From positions 1 to 23,708 of the IMG/VR virus record IMGVR_UViG_3300031227_014569: a DNA stretch of 23,708 bases; one strand, given 5' to 3'. This DNA is from a virus. Under the pieces are notes generated by a model. It did no database searches, was not told the DNA's origin, and saw only the letters and a list, made by a program, of their open reading frames with translations. The position numbers and the translations under genes are program-made. Below are positions 1-7,900 of the stretch, piece by piece (the stretch's first letter is position 1; the number at the start of each line of letters is the position of its first letter).

Positions 1-349
1 AATGATTAGAACCAGAGCTTTGCATTGTTTTATTAAATAGAGATCCAACCATTACATAATCTGCTCCTAGTGCAAGTGCCTTAATTATATCATCATAGCC
101 TTGCATTCCACCATCTGCAACAATTTTGGTTTTGAATTCTCCTTCTTTCTTAATTGCTTTGCATTCTGATATTAAAGATCCTAGCGGATAGTTAATTGCT
201 ACATTAGCTGCGGTTGTACATCCTGAATTATGAACTATAATACCATTAATATTATATGAATGGTCGTTTTCTACTTCTAAATCATATATTTTTCCTTCGT
301 AATATTCTTTTGAAATATTTTCTATTGGTATTAATTTAAAACTTTTCAT
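1..349 (-). CDS. Split-intein C-fragment fused to C-terminal half of IMP dehydrogenase/GMP reductase (partial)
   Basis: The gene runs off the left edge. From its ATG at 349 it encodes a 41-residue intein C-fragment with block F (YDLEVENDHSYNI) and block G (GIIVHN), ending in the canonical His-Asn. Then comes extein beginning SGCTTAANVAINYPLGS, which continues into IVADGGM and IIKALALGADYVMVGSLF. These are the catalytic Cys loop and the phosphate-binding region of the IMPDH/GMP reductase TIM barrel. Trans-splicing with the product of the gene at 1426-2250 would give the loop SIGTG-SGCTTA and restore the enzyme. The ATG overlaps the TGA of the endonuclease gene upstream (ATGA), so translation is probably coupled. 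The IntC closely resembles the metagenomic IMPDH-1 split intein as I remember it. Whether the enzyme oxidises IMP or reduces GMP cannot be settled without the missing C-terminus. Confidence 0.9.
   Translation of the reverse strand, partial: MKSFKLIPIENISKEYYEGKIYDLEVENDHSYNINGIIVHNSGCTTAANVAINYPLGSLISECKAIKKEGEFKTKIVADGGMQGYDDIIKALALGADYVMVGSLFNKTMQSSGSNH
227..349 (-). mobile_element. Split intein C-fragment (IntC), 41 residues
   Basis: Residues 1-41 of the preceding gene. Block F contains the conserved Asp and His of DHSYNI, and the last residues are Val-His-Asn followed by extein Ser. The terminal Asn cyclises and the +1 Ser accepts the extein during protein splicing. It starts with its own Met, so it is made as a separate chain from IntN. 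Confidence 0.9.
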
Positions 350-1377
350 TTATTAATAAAATTTAAACATTTTTCTAACTCTTTATTAGAGTTATTTCTA
401 TAATCAGATTCCCATATAATTAAAATATCATATCCGTTTTGTTTTGCTAAATCATTTTTAGATTTGTCGTTTTCCCAAATTTCTTTAGCAGATATTCCGA
501 TAAAATCAAATGGAATATCTTCTTCTTCATATATTTTAGGATTAGCATGCCATTTATCTCCATTAAATTCTATTACTTTTTTAGTATCTTTTATAACAAA
601 ATCAAAATTTTTAGATCTTATACCACAACTAAATTCATGATTTAACTCTGCGAAATATATTTTTTTATATTGGCTATTAATTTCAGAATATATTTCCCAA
701 AATAATTTTTGAGATATTTTAGACCAATTTTTATTATTTTGTTTATTATATGTCCTAAAATAAGAAGTATCTGATAATTTTTTTAAATATACAACCCATT
801 TTTTATCTGCTTCTTCTTTTCCATATTTTTCCACCCAAATATCATAAACTTTCTTATTAAACATTGGATTGTTTTTACCTGCAGTTTTTTCAGATATTTT
901 TCTTTTATAAATTAATTGTTTTTTATCTGCTTCTTCTTTTCCATATGTTTCCACCCAAATATCATAAACTTTCTTATTAAACATTGGATTGTTTTTGCCA
1001 TCATATTTCCCTTTATTTTTTCCTAATAAAGCGTAATGTAATTTTAGTTTAGTTTCTTTTGATTTTTCTCTTCCTTTATTTTTAATACTTATATTATTTT
1101 TAGATTTTGATGTATGGTGTTTTCCAAACATTCCATTTCTATTTCCTTTATTTCTACATTTTTTACAAAGAAAAATTTTATCTATATTTGGAATATTTTT
1201 TAATTTGTTTTTATTATCACATTCATCACACAATACAAAAAATCCTTCATTCATCAAATCTTTACGTAAGAATTCCATATTATTTTTAGATATAAGAATA
1301 TGTTTATTTTTATTATCTATTTTATAAAATTCTAATTCTTCGTCTTTGAATAGAATTTGCGGAATGATTTTTTTCAT
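346..1377 (-). CDS. Vsr-like homing endonuclease inside a split-intein gene
   Basis: 343 residues. The N-terminal part has a C-x2-C...C-x2-C zinc-binding pattern (Cys50, 53, 71, 74), then NUMOD3-like NGMFGKHHTSKSK near residue 80. Two near-identical GKNNPMFNKKVYDIWVE repeats start at residues 127 and 167; these are probably DNA-contacting modules. Residues about 235-325 match the very-short-patch-repair (Vsr) endonuclease fold: FDFVI (Asp259), VIEFNGDKWHANP (His277), WENDKSK and GYDILIIWE. In family members this is a nuclease that cuts an intein-less allele and spreads the element. Its position between the IntN and IntC genes is the fractured-gene arrangement described for marine metagenomes. 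A promoter-like motif ends 1 base before the ATG, and its TGA overlaps the next ATG. Confidence 0.88.
   Translation of the reverse strand: MKKIIPQILFKDEELEFYKIDNKNKHILISKNNMEFLRKDLMNEGFFVLCDECDNKNKLKNIPNIDKIFLCKKCRNKGNRNGMFGKHHTSKSKNNISIKNKGREKSKETKLKLHYALLGKNKGKYDGKNNPMFNKKVYDIWVETYGKEEADKKQLIYKRKISEKTAGKNNPMFNKKVYDIWVEKYGKEEADKKWVVYLKKLSDTSYFRTYNKQNNKNWSKISQKLFWEIYSEINSQYKKIYFAELNHEFSCGIRSKNFDFVIKDTKKVIEFNGDKWHANPKIYEEEDIPFDFIGISAKEIWENDKSKNDLAKQNGYDILIIWESDYRNNSNKELEKCLNFINK
799..998 (-). repeat. Two copies of a ~79-bp direct repeat, 120 bp apart, in the endonuclease gene
   Basis: Positions 799-877 and 919-997 are identical except for a couple of bases (for example t/g near 827/947 and a/g near 877/997). 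They encode the two copies of GKNNPMFNKKVYDIWVE followed by YGKEEADKK. The near-identity at the DNA level suggests recent duplication of a DNA-binding module. Confidence 0.85.
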
Positions 1378-1378
1378 T

Positions 1379-1394
1379 TTTATTTTATATATTC
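1379..1394 (-). promoter_or_regulatory. GAATATATAAAATAAA motif before the Vsr-like endonuclease
   Basis: Exact copy of the 16-base motif found before many genes here. It ends 1 base before the ATG at 1377, so if it is a promoter the message would be nearly leaderless. It lies downstream of the IntN stop codon, so the endonuclease seems to carry its own start signal. Confidence 0.5.
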
Positions 1395-1425
1395 ATAGAA
1401 ATTATTTAAGAATTTACTTTGGTAG

Positions 1426-2250
1426 TTAATATTCTATTAATAAATGTTTTTCTTTATCTAATTGCTCCGCACTTATCCATTTTGCATACTTTTGGATATT
1501 TTCATTATTTACTATATTTTTATATTGCGTTTCTATTATATAAAATTCGTGTGTCTTTGTGCAAAAAATATTATTTACTTTATAAATTTCCTCTTCTATT
1601 TCATATTCAAATTTAGTTTTAACTTCTTGATATTTATTTTTGTGAGTTAATACTTTATCTCCTATTTGAATATCTTCTATGTTTTTTTCGTTATCTTTTA
1701 ATTTAATAATTTGGCCTGGAGTAAAACATCCGGTTCCAATTGAGCATCTAACATAATCGGCTCCAGCCATTGCTAGATTTTTATATGTAAGTGGATGCGC
1801 GACGTTTCCAACCATCACTTTTACTTCTGGAGTATGAACTTTCATTAATTTTAGAACATCGATAAGTTTTTGCATATGACCATTAGCAATATCGATAAGA
1901 ACATGCTTATAATACCAATATTGAGGTCTTGTAGTATTTCTTGTTAATTGATTATCTTCTAATGTCTGTAAATCATATTCTATTTCGCTTAATCCATAAG
2001 CTTGAAATACAACAGGATTGTCTGGTACTAAAGTTCTTGGATAATATTCTCCTCTTGGCATACAAGGTACGATATTATTTTCTATAAATTTCTCGACATT
2101 TTTATTACAAACTACAGTATCCATAGGAGCGGTCATTAAAGGTAACAATCCATTCTTATGTGTAGTTTTACATTCACTTCTACTACTAATATCACTTATT
2201 ACAGTAGGCACTATTGAAATGTCTCGCAAATCAAATTTAACGTCATCCAT
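1426..2250 (-). CDS. N-terminal half of IMP dehydrogenase/GMP reductase fused to split-intein N-fragment
   Basis: 274 residues. Residues 1-174 are the N-terminal part of an IMPDH/GMP reductase barrel: FDLRDISIVPT, LMTAPMDTV, LIDIANGHM and MVGNVAHPLTYKNLAMAGADYVRCSIGTG. No CBS domains are present. Residue Cys175 starts a 100-residue IntN with block A CFTPG, IGDKVLTH, and block B CTKTHEFYI, ending HLLIEY then a stop. The enzyme is thus cut in the active-site loop, and the catalytic Cys is on the other chain. It is strongly like the IMPDH-1 split intein in length and in the ending HLLIE. The start is supported by a TATAAAAAATAAA box just upstream. Purine nucleotide interconversion fits the neighbouring dUTPase and ribonucleotide reductase genes. 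Confidence 0.92.
   Translation of the reverse strand: MDDVKFDLRDISIVPTVISDISSRSECKTTHKNGLLPLMTAPMDTVVCNKNVEKFIENNIVPCMPRGEYYPRTLVPDNPVVFQAYGLSEIEYDLQTLEDNQLTRNTTRPQYWYYKHVLIDIANGHMQKLIDVLKLMKVHTPEVKVMVGNVAHPLTYKNLAMAGADYVRCSIGTGCFTPGQIIKLKDNEKNIEDIQIGDKVLTHKNKYQEVKTKFEYEIEEEIYKVNNIFCTKTHEFYIIETQYKNIVNNENIQKYAKWISAEQLDKEKHLLIEY
1429..1728 (-). mobile_element. Split intein N-fragment (IntN), 100 residues
   Basis: Codons 175-274 of the IMPDH/GMPR N-gene. Cys1 is the splicing nucleophile and the block B Thr-x-x-His is present (TKTH). There is no endonuclease within the fragment; the nuclease gene lies separately downstream. The insertion point is after SIGTG, two residues before the catalytic Cys of the enzyme. 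Confidence 0.92.
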
Positions 2251-2255
2251 TAGGT

Positions 2256-2270
2256 TTATTTTTTATATGA
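2256..2270 (-). promoter_or_regulatory. TATAAAAAATAAA box before the IMPDH/GMPR N-gene
   Basis: Variant of the recurring motif, reading CATATAAAAAATAAA on the minus strand and ending 5 bases before the ATG at 2250. Confidence 0.4.
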
Positions 2271-2288
2271 GTAATAAATAGGGAAGAT

Positions 2289-4895
2289 TTACACTACATC
2301 ATCTTCATCATCATCTGGGAATGTAATGTCTTCTTCAGGTGGAAGTTCTTCCTCTGGTTGTTCCGGCTTTATTGATGGAGATACAGCAGGTTCCATTGGA
2401 GTTTCTTCTGGAACTTCTGGGACAGATTGAGGTTCGGGTAATTCAACTTCAGGCTCATCAGTTTCAGGTGCTATAATATCTTTATCTTTCACATCATCTG
2501 CTGTGATATTTGGATCTTCAATATCTAGTGGAGTAACTTCATCTTCTACATCAATGTCATCAGCATCTGGAATTTCTGGAGTAACTTCTGGTCTAATTGA
2601 AGGTCTTACAACAGGTTCAGATTTTGGTGGAATTGGTCTTGGATCGGCTCCTGGAACTTTAGATATTTCAGGTTTCTTACCAGGTTCTTCCTTAGGTACT
2701 TTATCACTAATTCGAACTTTTATTTTTCCAGTTTCTTTATCCTGAACTAAAACAATTTCACTACTTCTATTTGAAACACTTCTCCATGCATCTTTAGATA
2801 AATCATAAAACGCTGCAACTTTATCAGATGATGGGTGATCTCCTGTTGGATGTTCTTCCTTGGGAATATATTTCATCATAGTAGTTCCCTTGGCAGGTCT
2901 TACTTCTCCATCAATTTTTATAAATTCAAAATTAAGAACTTTTTTATTTAATACATCTCTTAATTCTTCTATAGTAACTGGTTCGCCCATTAAAAGTTTT
3001 TCAAATAATGGTGTTCCAAGTGATTCTTCTAAAGATTCAGATTTTACCATCGCCTGTTTCCATGCTAGAGGTTTTTCCTTTGAATCTCCTACTTTAAAAT
3101 ATGCAGAATCTTGAGGTCTTCTTAATTTATTCATTGGAGTATTAGTATGTCGTTTTGCTTGGGCTTCTACACTTTGATTTGCCGACCCAGTATATTCATC
3201 AAAAGGAATGAGAGTTGAATCTTGGGCTATTGACCAATCTCCTTCTATTCTATTTTTAACTCCCTTAAGAGAGTTTGTTATAACTTCTATAGACCAGTTG
3301 GGATCTGAAAAATCAATATGACTATAATCTCCAAATTTCTGTTTATTTTCTTTTTGAATATCCCTCAAAACTTTTTGGAATTCTTTATGAGTTGGGTAAG
3401 TCCAAAAACTTATAATTTTTTCACTAGGCCATGCTCTTCCACAAAATTTAAAATCTTGTCTTGAAACATCATGGGTTTTCATATCGTAATAATCCTTTCC
3501 CATATTCCCATGAGTTTGATTTTTTGATCCGACTCTCATCTTATTTTTCCAATATCCAAATGGTATGGCTTGTGTACCGTAATAACCAAGATCATTTAAT
3601 CCAGTGACACTTTTAAGATTATCAGCCTCAATCATATCAGGGCTTTCATATAAATTTTCTTCAAGGCTTTCTGCATACATAGCTTGTTGGAATTTAAGAG
3701 GTCTAGGTGTTTTAGAATGCATTTTTCCAGGTCCAGATGATACTGGTTTTTTTAACATAGGAGAAACAGCATGATCCTTTCCTAAATCAGAAGGACTAGC
3801 ATTAGCACTTCCGATATATTCCTCAACAGATACAAAAGCTTCTTCATAATCTGATCTACCTGGATCTTCAATTCTAGTGTTAATCCTCCAACCATTATTA
3901 AAGAAATTTTCACCAATAGTATCTCCTAATTCTTTTAATCTCTTGGGCATTTCTTTTTTAGATGGATATCGCCAAAATGAAATCATTTTAGTTTTCCTCC
4001 ATAATCTGCCAGGGTATGTATAATCGACTCTATCTATACTAGTGGGTTTTTTGCGGTGAGGCCAGCGTTTTTGTCTTAAATTTGGTCCTTTGTTTGTACC
4101 TAAAGAACTGTGGGTTTTACCAGATTCTGAATTATCTAATTCATCATCCCATATTATTTTTCCTTTATACCAACCAAAAACAACTGGATCTAATTCACCA
4201 CTAGCCCATGATATTCTTTTTTTAGTTTTTGGTTCTATATAACCGTCTGGATCTTCGGTTATTAAACTTTCTGCTTGCATAGCTTGTTTCCACGCCAAAG
4301 GTTTTGTTTTTTTATCTCTAATTTTAAAAAAATCTGTTTTATCAGGTCTTCTTAATTTATCCATCGGGGACGCAACATGTTGAAGTGCAAGTTCTTCTTT
4401 AGATCTTTCATTACTTCCAACATATTTTGATAATGGAATAAGTGTAACGTGATATTCATGATCTCCCCAATCATATGATCTATCATCAGAAACATCTGGA
4501 TTCATTTTCCCGGTAATGATTTCTACTTTCCATTCTGGATCATTAAACATATTTGGTTGATTAATCGCTGATCCGATCCTGTCTATAATTTCTTTAAATT
4601 TTTCTTTAGGTGGATATTTCCAAAATGACATTATCTTTTTTTGTTCCCATAATCTTCCAGAAAGTTCTAAGAATTCTCTAGCTTTACAGTATTTGTTCTC
4701 TTCACTACATAACGTATCTTCAATGTCATCCCACCCTGGCATCCCCCCGTATGTTCCACCTTGTCGAGATATAAATAATTCCCCCTTATAAAAACCAAAT
4801 GGTGTAGCATCGGCATTCATCCATCCAGATAAGAGATTATTATCAATTCTAATTCCATCAGGATTTTCATTTAATTTATTGCGTACAATATCCAT
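2289..4895 (-). CDS. Three-fold repeat protein with WYL_2-like domain and acidic Pro-rich tail
   Basis: 868 residues. Three diverged copies of a ~200-residue unit occupy about 1-210, 211-410 and 411-622. Each has a G-R-(L/A)-W...SFW(K/R/T)YP element (near 80, 297, 486), a (L/V)(I/S)(P/V)..(K/E/D)Y.GS element (near 153, 356, 563), and an ending PL.(W/F)(K/Q)QAM...ESL (near 199, 399, 609). Residues ~650-710 (FEFIKIDGEVRPAKGT ... YDLSKDAWRSV) resemble the SH3-like WYL_2/DUF2693 domain. Residues 730-868 are Pro/Glu/Asp-rich with repeated (P/S)(S)I(R/K)P and PEVPE elements, and probably disordered. There is no signal peptide or membrane segment. The role is unknown; a capsid-core or virion polyprotein is inferred from ESL(E/I)xE sequences at the repeat boundaries. 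It begins just after the ribonucleotide reductase terminator and has its own motif. Confidence 0.8.
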   Translation of the reverse strand: MDIVRNKLNENPDGIRIDNNLLSGWMNADATPFGFYKGELFISRQGGTYGGMPGWDDIEDTLCSEENKYCKAREFLELSGRLWEQKKIMSFWKYPPKEKFKEIIDRIGSAINQPNMFNDPEWKVEIITGKMNPDVSDDRSYDWGDHEYHVTLIPLSKYVGSNERSKEELALQHVASPMDKLRRPDKTDFFKIRDKKTKPLAWKQAMQAESLITEDPDGYIEPKTKKRISWASGELDPVVFGWYKGKIIWDDELDNSESGKTHSSLGTNKGPNLRQKRWPHRKKPTSIDRVDYTYPGRLWRKTKMISFWRYPSKKEMPKRLKELGDTIGENFFNNGWRINTRIEDPGRSDYEEAFVSVEEYIGSANASPSDLGKDHAVSPMLKKPVSSGPGKMHSKTPRPLKFQQAMYAESLEENLYESPDMIEADNLKSVTGLNDLGYYGTQAIPFGYWKNKMRVGSKNQTHGNMGKDYYDMKTHDVSRQDFKFCGRAWPSEKIISFWTYPTHKEFQKVLRDIQKENKQKFGDYSHIDFSDPNWSIEVITNSLKGVKNRIEGDWSIAQDSTLIPFDEYTGSANQSVEAQAKRHTNTPMNKLRRPQDSAYFKVGDSKEKPLAWKQAMVKSESLEESLGTPLFEKLLMGEPVTIEELRDVLNKKVLNFEFIKIDGEVRPAKGTTMMKYIPKEEHPTGDHPSSDKVAAFYDLSKDAWRSVSNRSSEIVLVQDKETGKIKVRISDKVPKEEPGKKPEISKVPGADPRPIPPKSEPVVRPSIRPEVTPEIPDADDIDVEDEVTPLDIEDPNITADDVKDKDIIAPETDEPEVELPEPQSVPEVPEETPMEPAVSPSIKPEQPEEELPPEEDITFPDDDEDDVV
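3030..4895 (-). repeat. Three protein-level internal repeats (4895-4266, 4265-3666, 3665-3030)
   Basis: The units share spaced motifs over ~200 residues each: FGFYKGEL / FGWYKGKI / FGYWKNKM near the start, SFWxYP in the middle, and QAM..ESL at the end. Units 1 and 3 are more alike (MDKLRRPDK.. and MNKLRRPQD..) than either is to unit 2. The repeats are ancient at the DNA level. Confidence 0.85.
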
Positions 4896-4904
4896 TAAAA
4901 ATAC

Positions 4905-4920
4905 TTTATTTTATATATTC
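4905..4920 (-). promoter_or_regulatory. GAATATATAAAATAAA motif before the repeat protein gene
   Basis: Exact motif copy, 9 bases before the ATG at 4895 and directly after the terminator hairpin at 4927-4953. This order, stop of one unit then start of the next, favours a promoter role. Confidence 0.6.
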
Positions 4921-4922
4921 CA

Positions 4923-4953
4923 AAAGAAAAAGCTCTGAGTGATCAGAGCTTTT
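4923..4953 (-). terminator. Intrinsic terminator after ribonucleotide reductase gene
   Basis: A perfect 11-bp stem AAAAGCTCTGA/TCAGAGCTTTT closes a 4-base loop and, on the minus strand, is followed by TTTTTCTTTT. It starts 5 bases beyond the reductase stop codon. Confidence 0.9.
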
Positions 4954-4958
4954 GGAAT

Positions 4959-7900
4959 TTAGCATTTAGAAAATGAACAGGAATTGCAATGTATACAACT
5001 CTCTTCCCTAACAAGGGTCCCTCCACATTCTGGACATTTTTCTTCTTGAATGTCATCATCAATATACCTACTAAGATAACGTCGTACAACAGATGAAAAA
5101 CTTGTTACATTTTCATCTATTTTCTTAATTACGTTAAGTACATGAGAAACAGGAGCACCGTGTCTTAAAAGCATCGAAGCTGTTAAACAAAGGGTTTTCT
5201 GTTCAATTCTATCGGCTGCAAGTTGAAGATCCTCAATCTCGAACTCCCCATTAATAAATTTGTAGTGTCCTTTTTTAATTTTGACAACTCTTCCTGTGGT
5301 ATTCTTAATGCTTGGAGGATTTTCAAATGCGAATACTTCATAAGGTCTAGATGTGCCTGGCCACCGGCCGATAATGACAGCGAAATCTCTCCCGGCTGCT
5401 TTTGCTGCATAGTAATCTGCTTTAAGTTCTCTTGGTCTCTTTGGTGCATTTGTTTCATGAAATTCTTCTGTTTTTTCTTCTTTCTTGGATAAAATAACTC
5501 CTGTTCTTGATCCTTCTCTATAAATTGTACACCCTTTACAACCCACTTTCCAAGCTTCATAATAGATTTTATTAACTTCTTCTTCATTTATATCTTCGGG
5601 AAGATTATGAGTAACTGAAATTGAATGGTCAATCCATTTTTGAATAATACCTTGCATTCTAACTTTTTCAAGATAATCAACATCGTGAGATTCAGAACCA
5701 GCCCATGGTGATAAATCAATTAATCTATCAAGTTCTTCATCAGATATTGAATTTAGATAAGCTGAATAACCTGCATTAGATTTGACTGATAAATATTCGG
5801 CATTTTTTGTTTGTGCATACCATTTTATAAACTCAAAGTGGAAAACGTTATATTCTTGCCATGAATCTCCATTTTCATCAGTAAAATCTATCGTTGCTTC
5901 GGTATCATTTGGATTAATTTTTCTTCTTCTTAATGATCTAATTTTAAATACTGGTTCAATACCTGAAGTTGTCCTTGCTTCAATAGCAAGTGTACCTGTA
6001 GGCGCAATAGAAAGGGAAGCAATATTCCTTCTTCCATATTTTACATATTCTTCATATTCTTCGGTAGTAAAATGATTAGAAATAATTCTAGAAATAAATG
6101 GATTATTACATTCTTTATCATAATCCCAAATTGGAAATGCTCCTCTTTCTTTAGCAAGTTGAACAGTTTCTTTATAACAGGAAACGGCTATGACTTCAAA
6201 AAGTTTGTCGATTAGTTTAGTTGCCTTCTTAGAACCATATTGAATTCCTAACTTAGCTAACATATCTCCTAATCCAAGAACACCAATTCCTGTTCTTCTT
6301 CCATTTCTTAGAACCTCTAATACTCTAGTCCATGTTCTTAATTCAACAGCTTTTAAATATTCCTCTTCCGGATCAGATTTAATTTTTTCTATGATTGTTA
6401 TAACCTTCTCTTCTTCTAAGGAAACAACATCATCCATTGTCCTTTGAGCAAATCTTGAAGTTTTTTCTAATAATTCCCAATCAACCTTTGCACCTTTCTT
6501 GTATGGTTTAAGTACCATATTTGATAGGTTTAGTGATCCCAGACGACACGAATCAAAGGGGCTTAATGGTACCTCACCGCAATTTTTGATACATATCCCT
6601 GAAGATGTTACAAACTTATCATCCTCATTAGATGTTATGATATGATAATTATGATTGTCATCAACAGTTATGTTATAAACATCTTCATATCCATGAAAAG
6701 ATGCAGATACTACTTTATGATTTTCAGATACTTGGTTTTTAAAATTGGTAAATGAGTTGAATCTAAATTTATTACTTAATCTAAGAGGGGCTCCGGTTTG
6801 TTTTGCGTAATCATACCATATATTTCTGGTTAATTTGCCTTCTAATAAAAATATGTTTCTCCCTAAATCTAATAGTTCATTATTAGTCCATCCACTATAT
6901 CTTCCATTTGTCTCTCCGGGATGTGATGCAAAGTTTTTCTTCCATTCTTTAGACATCTTATGATAAGGATTCTTTTTTCCTACCATCATCTCAGAATGAA
7001 GTTTTTTATGCTCTTCAACTAACATTCTCTGTAAATTTTCTATTGAATCATTTTTATTATCGAAATTTTTATGGTGAATATGATATTGTTTAGCATCTAT
7101 ATCTCCATTGAAAAATTCATCAATTATCCTATATTGTCTTTTATTACGGAAATTTCCCCCGATCATTTTAGATCCAACTCTTGAAATTTGTCTATATCCG
7201 TTAGATTCAAATGAATAAAAAGGTATTAATGATTCTCCGGGGGTTAAATCTTTTAGTTCTTTATATATTAATTCTGAAGTTAAAATTTTATGATCAGGTG
7301 TAGCAATAAGTTCACTACCATCATCCAATTTTAATTTCCAAACTTCAGCGGATGATTGAGTTAATCTTGGATTTCTCCCCCATTTTATCTGAGTTTGTCC
7401 AGTATTATAATCAGTTGAATAAACAGGAACATCTTTTCCTTCATTTACTAATTGTTTAATACTAACTGCATTTCTTCCATCTGCCGTTGCAATTAAAGTT
7501 GATCCAATTATGCAGGGGTTAGTTCCTTTTGTTACAAAACCTTGATCAGCATAACAATCAGCTGGAGATTCTTTAATAATGTTGTCCCAAAATAAAACTC
7601 CAGGTTCAGCATTTTTCCAAGCTTGGTGAATTAAAGAATCCCATACTTCTTTGGCTTTTACTCTTTTTACATAAGTGCCATTTTCTCTTTTATATAGTTG
7701 GTTATATGGGATTTGTTCGGTAATCTCCGGTTGTTTTCCAGTCGTAGGCCAATGTAGAATATAATCTTGGTCAGCCTCGGCTGCTTTCATAAACTCATCG
7801 GTTATCTTAAGTGATACATTAGCTCCTGTAACCTTTGTTAAATCATCTTTCTTTACAATAAATTCTGGAGCATCCGGGTGATTAATATGATTACTAAGCA

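Noticed and set aside
5183-5587. 134-codon minus-strand frame inside nrdJ
   Set aside because: It lies out of frame within well-conserved reductase sequence and shows only Lys/Gln-rich low complexity.
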